DNA of 64,000 nt, taken from the NCBI GenBank assembly GCA_024224155.1, contig JAAENP010000311.1:36019-100018 (forward strand). The letters are read 5' to 3'. The position numbers and the translations under genes are program-made. Below the pieces are notes generated by a model that did no database searches, was not told the origin of the DNA, and was given only the letters and a program-made list of their open reading frames with translations. The DNA is from a bacterium. GTDB taxonomy: Bacteria > Acidobacteriota > Thermoanaerobaculia > Multivoradales > JAHEKO01. This document shows, one piece after another, positions 24,773 to 33,197 of the stretch; position 1 is the stretch's first letter; every line of letters starts with the position of its first letter.

Positions 24773-24846
24773 CGAGGAGACGCGCAAATCGCCCGAGCCG
24801 ACCCCTCCACGAGCCCGCCGGATCGCACAAGCCGAAAGGCTTGAGC
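24773..24846 (-). repeat. Repeat family 2, copy 2
   Basis: The reverse complement matches 20411-20484 along its whole length with a few substitutions and small gaps. It sits in the 233 bp gap between the rluA-type promoter and DUF2911, flanked by a REP-like hairpin and a solo arm of repeat family 1. Confidence 0.75.
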
Positions 24847-24882
24847 GTCGGCACGGCCGAGACCGGCGCTAGGCCGACGCGA

Positions 24883-24910
24883 CCCCTGGTCAGGTGCACT
24901 GCCGAATCGG
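24883..24910 (+). repeat. Solo right arm of repeat family 1
   Basis: This 28 bp block, starting CCCCTGG and ending TGCACTGCCGAATCGG, matches the right arm of copy B (33156-33182) with three substitutions and one inserted base. No left arm or inner part is recognisable next to it. Confidence 0.65.
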
Positions 24911-24946
24911 GGACGAGGCGCCGCAGCTCCCGGCGAGACCTGGACC

Positions 24947-25474
24947 CTAACCGTCGGCTTCCACGGTAAACGAAACCGCGAGCTTCTCCCAGCGCAGCAC
25001 GACGTCGCTGCCTTCGATCGAGAACGTCAGAGCTTCGACATGCTCAGCGGAGACCGGGCTCACGTCCACGCGCAAGGCATCTTCGGTGTCGTCGTAGCTG
25101 AAAGCTCCCCACTGGTCCGGCGTGTTGTTGAAGACCAGCGTCCAAGACTCCATCCGAGGAATCGTGAAGAAAGCGTAGCGGCCGGCCGGTAGCGGCTCGC
25201 CCTCGACCTTGACATCGTGATCGAAACTGATGGTTGTTGCTTCATCGGCTCCGGTCCGCCACACGCGGTCATAGGGAACGAGACCGCCCCAGATCTTCCG
25301 GTCCTTGACGTTGGGGCGCCCATACTCGAGGGTCATCTCGACCCCACCGATCGGACCCCGGAGCTCTCCGTTCTTGCTTTTTCGGTTGGTGTCATCTCCG
25401 CGCTCCGCGTGGCTCACGCCGGCAAGAAGCAAAGCGATCATCAATAGCATTAGAGTCTGGCGGCGACGTTTCAT
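24947..25474 (-). CDS. DUF2911 secreted protein
   Basis: A 175-residue protein with a cleavable signal peptide (RRRQTLMLLMIALLLAGVSHA). The body is DUF2911: VEMTLEYGRPNVKDRKIWGG, LVPYDRVWRTGADEATTISF, PLPAGRYAFFTIPRMESWTL, then a beta-sandwich to the end. The family is common in exported proteins of Bacteroidetes and Acidobacteria and has no established activity. AGGAGG lies nine bases before ATG 25474. No operon partner is evident; sixA ends 25 bp upstream on the same strand and may be co-transcribed. Confidence 0.9.
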   Translation of the reverse strand: MKRRRQTLMLLMIALLLAGVSHAERGDDTNRKSKNGELRGPIGGVEMTLEYGRPNVKDRKIWGGLVPYDRVWRTGADEATTISFDHDVKVEGEPLPAGRYAFFTIPRMESWTLVFNNTPDQWGAFSYDDTEDALRVDVSPVSAEHVEALTFSIEGSDVVLRWEKLAVSFTVEADG

Positions 25475-25499
25475 CAACGGGTTCCTCCTGATCGGTTCT

Positions 25500-26006
25500 T
25501 CACTCTGTGTCGGCGGCTTCGAGCAGCTTCGGCGTCACCAGCCAGGCGAGGGTCGCCCCCCCGAAATCGATCCGGGACCAGTCGGTGCCCGGAAGGTCGA
25601 GGCGGGCCAGGGCGGCAGTCACCATTTTGACACGTCCGCTGCCGATGAACAGTCCGACCGTGTCGGACCAGGCAGGCTCGTGACCGACCAGCATCAGCCG
25701 CTCCACCCCGCTGACCTCCGCTCGGGCCTCAGCCAGCAGTGCCGCCGGCGACGCCAGATAGAGCTTCTCGGTCGATCGGATCGGACAGCTCCACGAACCG
25801 GCTTCCGCGGCGAGCGCCGCGGTCTTTTGAGCCCTGACCGCCGTCGAGGTCACCACCGAATGCGGCTCCTGGCCGAGGCCGCTCAAGAAGGCGCCCACCC
25901 GGCGGGCGGCGCGGCGGCCGCGCGGCGCGAGGGGGCGATTGTGATCGGCCCCGTAGGGCGCATCCCAATCGGATTTCCCGTGGCGTAGAAGGTAAACACG
26001 CAACAT
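25500..26006 (-). CDS. sixA: SixA-type phosphohistidine phosphatase
   Basis: A 168-residue histidine phosphatase. The catalytic RHGKSDW is at the N-terminus, TSTAVRAQKTA provides the second arginine region, and MLVGHEPAW the second histidine. SixA removes phosphate from phosphohistidine in phosphorelay or PTS proteins. It is divergent from polyphosphate kinase, 64 bp away, a recurrent neighbourhood that suggests a link to phosphate or polyphosphate metabolism. GAGAGGA precedes the ATG. Confidence 0.92.
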   Translation of the reverse strand: MLRVYLLRHGKSDWDAPYGADHNRPLAPRGRRAARRVGAFLSGLGQEPHSVVTSTAVRAQKTAALAAEAGSWSCPIRSTEKLYLASPAALLAEARAEVSGVERLMLVGHEPAWSDTVGLFIGSGRVKMVTAALARLDLPGTDWSRIDFGGATLAWLVTPKLLEAADTE

Positions 26007-26032
26007 CGCTCAATCCTCTCATTCCATGGAAC

Positions 26033-26061
26033 TTGTCTCAAGCCGCCCTGCCGGTTACGAT
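26033..26061 (+). promoter_or_regulatory. ppk1 promoter TTGTCT-N17-TACGAT
   Basis: The -35 at 26033-26038 and the -10 at 26056-26061 are spaced 17 bases. The -10 ends nine bases before the ATG at 26071, so the leader would be about three bases long. Confidence 0.6.
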
Positions 26062-26070
26062 TCCGGGCCC

Positions 26071-28200
26071 ATGACGACTCTCGAATCGATCAGCCGCCCT
26101 CTCGATCTGGACTCCAGCGAGTTCTACTTCAATCGCGAATTGAGCTGGCTCGATTTTAATTCGCGAGTCCTGGACGAAGCGCTCAGCCAGGACAAGCCGC
26201 TTCTGGAAAGGGTCAAGTTCTTGTCCATCTTCTCCTCGAACTTGGACGAGTTCTTCATGGTGCGGGTCTCCGGGCTTCGACGTCAGCTGGAATCGGGAAC
26301 CCTCTCGGCGCCGCCCGATGGCATGACGCCTTCGGAGCAGCTCGCGGGCATTCGCGAGCGGCTGGTGCCGGAACTCAAGCGCCGCACCCGGGCATGGGAG
26401 GAGGATCTCCGGCCCGCGCTCGCGGCCGTCGGAATCTACGTCCACGACTACGACCACCTGAAGAAGAAGCAGCGCAAGCTCATGAGAGACGAGTTCAAGA
26501 AGGAGATCTTTCCCATCCTGACGCCGCTGGCGGTCGATCTGAGCCACCCGTTTCCGCATATCTCGAATCGCAGCATCAACCTGGCGGTTGTCATCCGCGA
26601 TCCGAAACTCGGCGAGCGTTTCGCTCGCGTCAAGGTACCCCACGTACTCACCCGGTTTCGTCGGATCCCGAGCGAGGAGGGCGTCGACGATCCGAGAAGG
26701 CTCGGTCTCGAGAGCGACCGCGAAGCTCACTTCGTCTGGCTGGAACAGATCGTGTCGGCGAATCTCGACCGCCTGTTCCCGGGCCTCGAAGTGGTCGCCG
26801 CTCATCCTTTCCGGATCACCCGCGACGCCGACCAGGAGATCGAAGAGGACGAAGCCAGTGATCTGATGACCGCGATGCAGGAGGTGGTCGACCAGCGTCA
26901 CTTCGGATCCGTCATTCGCCTGGAAGTCGACAGCAAGATGCCAGAGAGCATCCGGGCAATCCTGATCAAGAACCTCGGCCTCGCGCCTTATCAGGTCTTC
27001 GACGTCGAGGGGCCGATGGGGCTCTCCGACCTTCTCGAGTTGGGGACTCTCGACAGGCCCGAGCTCAAAGACCCACCGTTCCTGCCCGTCTTCCCCGCCG
27101 ATATGACGGGTGATGCCGACCTATTTCGGGTGATCCGCTCTCGCGACGTCCTCGTCTATCACCCCTACGACAGCTTCCGGCCGGTGGTCGATTTCGTCTC
27201 CCAGGCGGCGTCCGATCCCGACGTCGTGGCGATCAAGCAGACCCTCTATCGGGTCGGCCTCAACTCGCCCATCGTCGACGCCCTGATGGAGGCTCGCGAG
27301 AACGGCAAGCAGGTCTCGGCCATCGTCGAGCTGCGGGCGCGCTTCGACGAAGAAAAGAACATCAATTGGGCCCAAGCTCTCGAGCAGGCCGGTGTGCACG
27401 TGGTCTATGGCGTTCAGGACCTGAAGGTCCACGCCAAGATGTGTCTGGTCGTTCGCAGAGAGCGCGACGGCATCCGACGCTACGTCCATGTCGGAACCGG
27501 GAACTACAACGCCGTAACCACGCGCGTGTACACGGATATTGGCCTCTTCACCGACGACCCTCAGCTCGTGGCCGACGTTTCGGATCTCTTCAACGCTCTG
27601 ACGGGCTACTCGCTCAAGTCCGACTACCGCAAGCTGCTGGTCTCCCCCCACAGCATGCGCCGACAGCTAATAGAGAAGGTCGAAAGAGAGATCGAGCGCC
27701 ACAAGAGCCGGGGCGATGGGCACCTGGTATTCAAGATGAACTCGCTGGTCGACAAGGAGCTCATTCAGACTCTCTACAGGGCTTCCCACGAGGGTGTGCG
27801 CATCGATCTCCAGGTGCGCGGCATCTGTTGCCTGCGCCCGGGCGTTTCCGGGTTGAGTGACAACATTGACGTCACTTCAATCGTCGGGCGCTTCCTCGAG
27901 CACTCACGAATCTACTATTTCCACAACGGCGGCGCGGAAGAGCTCTACCTCGGCAGCGCAGATCTGATGCCGAGGAATCTGGATGGCAGAGTCGAGATCC
28001 TGGTGCCGGTCGAAGACCCCAGGCTGCGCGATCTGATTCGGGACGACATTCTCTTCGCGCACCTGGCCGATACCGCGCAGGCGAGCAGGCTCCTGTCGGA
28101 TGGCACCTACGCGCGCATCGCGTCGGCAGCCGGTGGCGAGGTCATGAACTCCCAGATCCTGCGCCTGGAGCAACCGGGTCCGTGGTTGGCTGAAGAGTAG
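26071..28200 (+). CDS. ppk1: Polyphosphate kinase 1
   Basis: A 709-residue PPK1, full length. It reversibly polymerises the ATP gamma-phosphate into polyphosphate. The N domain starts FYFNRELSWLDFNSRVLDEA; then FLSIFSSNLDEFFMVRV. The first catalytic histidine region is DLKVHAKMCLVVRRE, preceded by AIVELRARFDEEKNI. Later come VHVGTGNYNAVTTRVYTDIG and the second active-site segment YYFHNGGAEELYLGSADLMPRNLDGR. ATG 26071 was chosen over an upstream start because it fits the family N-terminus and the promoter. No ppx or CHAD gene is adjacent. Confidence 0.97.
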   Translation: MTTLESISRPLDLDSSEFYFNRELSWLDFNSRVLDEALSQDKPLLERVKFLSIFSSNLDEFFMVRVSGLRRQLESGTLSAPPDGMTPSEQLAGIRERLVPELKRRTRAWEEDLRPALAAVGIYVHDYDHLKKKQRKLMRDEFKKEIFPILTPLAVDLSHPFPHISNRSINLAVVIRDPKLGERFARVKVPHVLTRFRRIPSEEGVDDPRRLGLESDREAHFVWLEQIVSANLDRLFPGLEVVAAHPFRITRDADQEIEEDEASDLMTAMQEVVDQRHFGSVIRLEVDSKMPESIRAILIKNLGLAPYQVFDVEGPMGLSDLLELGTLDRPELKDPPFLPVFPADMTGDADLFRVIRSRDVLVYHPYDSFRPVVDFVSQAASDPDVVAIKQTLYRVGLNSPIVDALMEARENGKQVSAIVELRARFDEEKNINWAQALEQAGVHVVYGVQDLKVHAKMCLVVRRERDGIRRYVHVGTGNYNAVTTRVYTDIGLFTDDPQLVADVSDLFNALTGYSLKSDYRKLLVSPHSMRRQLIEKVEREIERHKSRGDGHLVFKMNSLVDKELIQTLYRASHEGVRIDLQVRGICCLRPGVSGLSDNIDVTSIVGRFLEHSRIYYFHNGGAEELYLGSADLMPRNLDGRVEILVPVEDPRLRDLIRDDILFAHLADTAQASRLLSDGTYARIASAAGGEVMNSQILRLEQPGPWLAEE

Positions 28201-28248
28201 CGCCGCTAGTCTGCGACGTCTCGCTACGAAATCCGTGAGAGGGACAGG

Positions 28249-29475
28249 CTAGTAGAGCTTGTCCAGCCACTTGCGGTCCCAGTCACCGAGAACCGCACCG
28301 CGGCCATCTTCATGGAAGAAGGCGCGCATGAGCGCGTCGGACTTCGCCTCGGTGTCGCAGGGACCCGACTCGGGATCATCGCAGGCGTGCCCCAGGCCGA
28401 GGGTGTGGCCCAACTCGTGGGCGAACACCTGCGCAGCCGCGCTCACGTCTCCAGCAAGCAGGCACTCAGTTCCTTCATTCGTGATGATGTCGGCCTCCAA
28501 CGCGACGTGCGCCTTGCCCTTGCCCTTGCTTCTCGGGATCTTCTGGAGCATCGCCGGGTTGGTGAAGAACCAGGCACCGCCGACCGCGATAACGCCCCCG
28601 GTCGCGCAATTGTAGACGCCTTCCACCTCGGTGTTGGGATCGCCGAAGATGATCGAGTTAGCGCCATCCGCCGCCGTGAACCCGTTCTTGTTCGATGTTC
28701 GTCCCTTCTGCTGCAAGCGAACGGTCGTGTCCGGATCGCCGTTCCACGCCTTTACCGCCCTGCGAAAGGCCTTCCTGGCCTTGGACACGCCCCGGCCGAC
28801 CTTCCACGTGACTTTGTCGCCGTCGTCGAACTCGAAGAAGCGGATCGGCCGGTTCTCGAACTCCAAAAGACTCGGTGCATAGATCGAGCTGGGTCCAGCG
28901 CCCGCGCTGGTCAGGTAATCCGGCTCGCGCAGGATCCCCCTCGATCTGTCGCCCAGCCAGTCCTCGAAGCGGTCCCAGTGCCTTTCCCGCCGGGGAGCTG
29001 CCAAGGGCTCGTCTCCGAGCTGCCGGGTGCCGTCAAATTGGCGCACCGCCACTCGCTGGCCGCTTGGCCCGGCCTCGAAGAACGCCCCCAACATCAAGTG
29101 CAAGATGCCGTAGGTGCCGTCCCCGCGCGGTCTGAGAAACAGGATGGCGCGTTCGCCCTCCGTCAGAACCGGCGCGCCGTGGATCTCGAGACCGAGGCCG
29201 TCCGGGCCCACGCCTCCGAGGACTCGAACCACCAGTGTGGTGCCGCTCACCTGGCCTTTGAGCAGACGCTCCACCAGGACAATGTAATCCGTATGCGGAG
29301 CTCCGAAACCCGGAGCCGGCGAGGCGGTCAGAACCTCGACTCGCGCGACGACACCCGCCTGTTGGTGAAGGTCACCATCGTAGATCATCGTGTAATTCGT
29401 GGCCTGGGCGCTGGCTCCGAGCAGCACGAGAAGCAGGGCCACTCCAGCTGTCTTCTTCGCGATTCGCAGCATCAT
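28249..29475 (-). CDS. Secreted matrixin-like zinc metalloprotease
   Basis: A 408-residue exported protein. A signal peptide (GVALLLVLLGASAQA) is followed by a beta-rich N-terminal region with GEEAILFL-like composition (VLTEGERAILFLRPRGDG). The C-terminal third contains FAHELGHTLGLGHACDD, the HExxHxxGxxH metzincin zinc motif, and later DALMRAFFHEDGRG, where a Met-turn-like SDALM occurs. It is probably a secreted peptidase. Two ATG codons (29475, 29472) are possible, with CGGAGA upstream. Substrate unknown. It is convergent with ppk1 and 49 bp away. Confidence 0.88.
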   Translation of the reverse strand: MMLRIAKKTAGVALLLVLLGASAQATNYTMIYDGDLHQQAGVVARVEVLTASPAPGFGAPHTDYIVLVERLLKGQVSGTTLVVRVLGGVGPDGLGLEIHGAPVLTEGERAILFLRPRGDGTYGILHLMLGAFFEAGPSGQRVAVRQFDGTRQLGDEPLAAPRRERHWDRFEDWLGDRSRGILREPDYLTSAGAGPSSIYAPSLLEFENRPIRFFEFDDGDKVTWKVGRGVSKARKAFRRAVKAWNGDPDTTVRLQQKGRTSNKNGFTAADGANSIIFGDPNTEVEGVYNCATGGVIAVGGAWFFTNPAMLQKIPRSKGKGKAHVALEADIITNEGTECLLAGDVSAAAQVFAHELGHTLGLGHACDDPESGPCDTEAKSDALMRAFFHEDGRGAVLGDWDRKWLDKLY

Positions 29476-29628
29476 CGGTCTCCGTCGTTGGCTCCCGAGC
29501 TTATCCCGTCGCGTGCATTTCCCATGCCTAGAACTGCACAACGCTCGTCGATACGCACCCGCCCGCCCTCAAGCTCGGCCGACCTCGCCAGAGGACACTT
29601 GCCTGCCAGGACCTCGACCGCGGGCCGT

Positions 29629-30849
29629 TCAGACCGGTGGCCATTCGGCGGAGGCAGCTTCAACGCCGTCATCCGGCCGACGCCGCAGGAAAAGATGGCG
29701 CCCGACTTGGCCTATTCTCCGGAATCCGAGCAGGTGAAAGAAGTCCAATGGCAGCCATCGCGCAATACGGACGTCGACCCTTATCTCGCGACCCACCGCG
29801 TCGAGCCGGCGGACCCCGGGCAGCCAGTGAACGACGCGCTCCAGCCGCAGTTGCCGCAAGCGCGCCGAGATCCCGAGCCACCGGGTCTTGACCGGACGGA
29901 TGACAAAGTAGCCGTCCTCGCCCTGGGCTTGGTAAAGAGGCATGAGGAGCAGCCCGGCTTGAGGCGCCCGGACGGACGCGCCGCTCTCGATGGCGAGCTC
30001 TTCGCCTTCGGCGATGGCCTGAAACCCCTTCAGGCCCGGATGCATCTGAAAAACCAAATTCGGCCTGATCGCGTGGCGATGCCGCACCTCGAAAAGATGC
30101 GGCAGCCCCCGGCCGCTGGCCGCCAGCCTGCGACTGGCCCTGTCTACGTCGGCCTCACAGTTTCTACCCAGCACGCCGCTCGCCCGCATGGCCACCCAGA
30201 TCGCAGCCTCCGCCCGCTCCACCGACTCGGGATCGTCGTGCTGTCCGGCTTCGAAGCCCGCGGTACGCACACCCCTGGCGTTGAGGTAATCGAGCAAGGT
30301 GCCCTCGAGCTCCTCCTCGATACCCAGGACCATCGGTACTTCCAGCTCGAGGGCGAACTCGCGGTTCGGAAGCGAGTCGTCAAGGACCACAAAGGACGGC
30401 CCGGCGCCGGATGTCGAATGGATATCCAGGGCGTAAACCGGCCCGTCCGATTCGGTCAGAACGCGCTCGATCTCCAGGTAGAGATCACGGGCTTCGGCCA
30501 TCTCGCCCGACAGGTTCTCCGCGACCCTAATGCGCGCCACCCTATCCGGCAGCCACAGGCGGTTGAGGTCCTCTTCGCAAAAGCGGACGCTCTCGGTAAG
30601 CGCTTGGCGGTTGCCCACCAGGCCGACCATCGAGCCTCGGAGCTTGACGGGAGTCTCCACGAATCGGGAGAACAGGGAAAGCATCGCCTTGTAGCCCGAG
30701 GGCTCGTTGCCGTGAACCGCCCCGAGCACGATCAACGTCGGACCGGAGGCGGCATCCCCGAATCGACCCATCACGCGAGGAGCCAGCTCGACCGATTGCA
30801 GGGACGTGCTTGCCCTATTTGCCTGGGATACCTTGAAGTCCATTTGCAT
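29629..30849 (-). CDS. Aspartoacylase/succinylglutamate desuccinylase-like M14 zinc protein
   Basis: A 406-residue protein whose first ~300 residues carry an AstE/AspA-type M14 site. Zinc ligands are HGNEPSG near residue 48 and ALDIHSTSG near 148. EEDLNRLW and GFEAGQH supply substrate-binding and catalytic residues. The C-terminal ~110 residues are basic and add a region after the usual fold (PLYQAQGEDGYFVIRPVK onward). Related enzymes deacylate N-acyl amino acids. ATG 30849 or 30843 start the conserved part. It is divergent from the GT87-like gene across 105 bp. Confidence 0.87.
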   Translation of the reverse strand: MQMDFKVSQANRASTSLQSVELAPRVMGRFGDAASGPTLIVLGAVHGNEPSGYKAMLSLFSRFVETPVKLRGSMVGLVGNRQALTESVRFCEEDLNRLWLPDRVARIRVAENLSGEMAEARDLYLEIERVLTESDGPVYALDIHSTSGAGPSFVVLDDSLPNREFALELEVPMVLGIEEELEGTLLDYLNARGVRTAGFEAGQHDDPESVERAEAAIWVAMRASGVLGRNCEADVDRASRRLAASGRGLPHLFEVRHRHAIRPNLVFQMHPGLKGFQAIAEGEELAIESGASVRAPQAGLLLMPLYQAQGEDGYFVIRPVKTRWLGISARLRQLRLERVVHWLPGVRRLDAVGREIRVDVRIARWLPLDFFHLLGFRRIGQVGRHLFLRRRPDDGVEAASAEWPPV

Positions 30850-30954
30850 CAGTACTATCGAGAGGGTCCTGGGACTCAGTGGCCGGACCGTGTCTCGCGC
30901 CGGGATTCTAACAACCTTTTCCTCCTGGCTCAGGTCGAGTAACTTCAGAGGACG

Positions 30955-32121
30955 ATGCCGTTCGACGACACGCCCTCGGGACTCTCGACAGGGGGCAAAG
31001 TCCTTTTGCTTCTGATCCTGCTGACAGTCGGCGGAGTGCGCTGGCACGCAGCGGTTCTCGAGGACTACGTCAAGCCTGACGAGACCGTGTACGTCAATGC
31101 CGCCAAGCTCTGGTCCGAGGGTCGGTCGCCCTACGAAGAGGACACTTTCTTCTACACGCCTCTCTTTGCCTGGATATCTTCCGGCCTCACCGAGCAATTC
31201 GGAACCCTCGGCTACCTGAAGATCCAGCGGACGCTGAACCTGGCCGGCGTCTGCGTAGCCACGTGGCTGGCGTTTCTGATCGCCGCCTGGCGGTGGTGGC
31301 CCGCCGCCCTGGTGAGCGTCGCCTGGCTTTGGTTTTCCCCGGTCGTGGCTCTTCCGATTCAGATCGGCAACGCCAACGGCTTGTCGATGGCGCTTACCCT
31401 GGCGGGCCTTCACCTGTGGCTGCGAGCGCCGATACCAGCCGGGACCGCGCTTGGCCTGGGACAAGCGCTCAAGCCGACCGCGCCGCTCGCGCCGTTCTGC
31501 CTCCTGGCACACCGCCGGGGCGCCCAACCCCTGCTAGCCTTCAAGGCCGGAACGACGTCGGTTGTCACCGTAGGCATTCTGCTTCTCGTCGGGGTGCGCT
31601 ACCTTCCGGGCATCCTCGGCAACGCCAGCGGCTCCGGCAATCCGTACAACTTCTCTTTCCAGCATGTCCTTGCAAGTTTGGGCTTGCAGCTGCGGCCGAT
31701 CTGGATAGTCATCGTTATTGGAGTTGGCGGATTGGCCTGGATCGCGAGCCATCGACTGTCTAAGCTCGAATTCCTGGTGGCCACCCTGACGCTCAACTTC
31801 CTGGCCGCTCCGATCCTCTGGGCCCATTCCCTGCTGCCCTTCCTGCCGGTCCACCTTCTGGCCGCCGAGCGCAGCCTCCGGTCGTTGCGACAGGCACCTG
31901 CCGGTCTCCGTGGCGCCTTTCCGCACATCGTCGCCGGACTCGCCATAGCTTCGACCGTATTCAGCGCCTCGATCGGCGGGTTGAGCGACAGGCCTGCCTG
32001 GATCCAGGGCACGGCGTTGGGCGTGCCGCTCCTTTCGCTTCTCTACTTGGGAGTCTATGTGCTGAACGGACTGCGCGGCCGAAAGGAAATAGCTCAGCTC
32101 CGACCCAGCCAGTCCGAATAG
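30955..32121 (+). CDS. Polytopic membrane glycosyltransferase, GT87/DUF2029-like
   Basis: A 388-residue integral membrane protein with about ten hydrophobic segments. The first extracytoplasmic loop has KPDETVYVNAAKLWSEGRSP followed by YEEDTFFYTPLFAW, the D-x-x-Y-x-x-A and YPP-like region of GT-C mannosyltransferases such as GT87. IQIGNANGLSMAL and GLGQALKPTAPLAPFCLL are also typical of that family. It probably uses a polyprenyl-phosphate sugar donor at the membrane outer face. AGAGGA precedes the ATG. Its last 28 bases overlap the convergent nitrilase gene. Confidence 0.82.
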   Translation: MPFDDTPSGLSTGGKVLLLLILLTVGGVRWHAAVLEDYVKPDETVYVNAAKLWSEGRSPYEEDTFFYTPLFAWISSGLTEQFGTLGYLKIQRTLNLAGVCVATWLAFLIAAWRWWPAALVSVAWLWFSPVVALPIQIGNANGLSMALTLAGLHLWLRAPIPAGTALGLGQALKPTAPLAPFCLLAHRRGAQPLLAFKAGTTSVVTVGILLLVGVRYLPGILGNASGSGNPYNFSFQHVLASLGLQLRPIWIVIVIGVGGLAWIASHRLSKLEFLVATLTLNFLAAPILWAHSLLPFLPVHLLAAERSLRSLRQAPAGLRGAFPHIVAGLAIASTVFSASIGGLSDRPAWIQGTALGVPLLSLLYLGVYVLNGLRGRKEIAQLRPSQSE

Positions 32122-32927
32122 AGCTCCGGGCGCCGGTCTCGCAGGAAGAGCTTGCGCGCGTGCGAGAGCTCGACGGCCTCGAGATCGAGATCGCAAATGA
32201 GAACTTCCTCGGAGCCTTGACCGGCACGGCCGACAACCCGGCCGGACGGATCGCACACAAAGGACTCACCGGCAAAGGTCAGCTCGGCCTCGGCACCGAC
32301 CCGATTGCACAACGCCGTGTAGTAGCCATTCTGGAAGGCGGCCACTCGTAGCTCGGCCTCGAAGAAGCCCTCCGGCCACTCGTCGACGGCGCCGGCCTGG
32401 GGAACGAACACGACTTCGGCCCCGGCCAGCGCCAACGCACGCATGTACTCCGGATAGTGCCGGTCGTAGCAAATCGCCACTCCGAGCCGGCCGGCGGCGG
32501 TGTCATAGACGGGAGCTCCGAGCCCGCCGGGATGGTAGTAGTCCTGCTCGTGGAAACACGGATAGTCGGTGATGTGCACCATGCGTGTGATCCCGAGCAG
32601 CTTTCCGTCGGCGTCGATCACCGGTGAACTGTCGTAGGTTCGATCGCCGGCGCGCTCGAAGAGATTCAGAATGACCACGATCTCGAGCTCCCGCGCCAGG
32701 GCCGCAAACGCCTCGGTCATCGGCCCGGGGATCTTCTGGGCCAGCTCGGCCGGATCGCCGGAGCTCGGAGACTGGGGGTAGAACGGCGTGAACGCCAGCT
32801 CGGCGAAGCAGACGACTTTGGCACCGTCGGCGGCCGCGCGGCGCGCGGCGGCGAGGCCCTTCTGCAGATTGGCGGCGAGGTCGGACGTCGCGGTCTGCTG
32901 CACGAGGGCGATGCGAAGCTCGGTCAT
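32094..32927 (-). CDS. Carbon-nitrogen hydrolase (nitrilase superfamily), N-carbamoylputrescine amidase-like
   Basis: A 277-residue protein with the nitrilase alpha-beta-beta-alpha fold. The catalytic glutamate is in VVCFAELAF and the nucleophile cysteine in VAICYDRHYPEYMRAL. Overall it resembles N-carbamoylputrescine amidase and beta-ureidopropionase. At the place where relatives read Y-R-K-x-H with the catalytic lysine, this protein reads GITRMVHITDYPCFHEQ. The lysine is therefore not evident: a methionine stands there. Either a neighbouring residue substitutes or the activity differs. GATAAT lies six bases before the ATG, suggesting a leaderless mRNA. Superfamily certain; substrate unknown. 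Confidence 0.88.
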   Translation of the reverse strand: MTELRIALVQQTATSDLAANLQKGLAAARRAAADGAKVVCFAELAFTPFYPQSPSSGDPAELAQKIPGPMTEAFAALARELEIVVILNLFERAGDRTYDSSPVIDADGKLLGITRMVHITDYPCFHEQDYYHPGGLGAPVYDTAAGRLGVAICYDRHYPEYMRALALAGAEVVFVPQAGAVDEWPEGFFEAELRVAAFQNGYYTALCNRVGAEAELTFAGESFVCDPSGRVVGRAGQGSEEVLICDLDLEAVELSHARKLFLRDRRPELYSDWLGRS

Positions 32928-32933
32928 GGGGTG

Positions 32934-32939
32934 ATTATC
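32934..32939 (-). promoter_or_regulatory. -10 element GATAAT of the nitrilase-family gene
   Basis: On the minus strand GATAAT (five of six consensus bases) ends six bases before the ATG at 32927. No Shine-Dalgarno and no clear -35 are present. Confidence 0.45.
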
Positions 32940-33022
32940 TCAATCGCGTCCCGATCGCGCGTGGGCGGTGCAACCCTGAAGGCACGGCGTGTGCCTGCGT
33001 GTGGACCCCTTCGATCTTGCCA

Positions 33023-33182
33023 CCGATCGGCAGGGCAGCCGGCCAGGGGGCTCGCCGCAAGCGCTCGGCAATCCGGCACGAAGGCCACTAGCGGCTTGCG
33101 CGCAGCGGCGCGCAGGCGAGGGCCTGACCAGCGTAGTCTGAGAAGCCCGAGGCGGCCCCTGGCCGGCTGCACTGCCGATCGG
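33023..33182 (+). repeat. Repeat family 1, copy B (best-preserved arms)
   Basis: A 160 bp element between the nitrilase gene and the macroglobulin gene. The left arm (33023-33049) and right arm (33156-33182) are 27 bp inverted repeats with one mismatch. Inside, CTCGCC pairs with a later GGCGAG, GCAAGC with GCTTGC, and AGGCC with GGCCT, so a branched RNA-like fold is possible. No coding signal is convincing in it. Confidence 0.9.
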
Positions 33183-33197
33183 CGCCGACGCGAGTCA

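Noticed and set aside
28312..30942. A long plus-strand open frame (876 codons) opposite the metalloprotease and aspartoacylase genes
   Set aside because: It spans two oppositely oriented genes with intact active-site motifs and has low-complexity composition.
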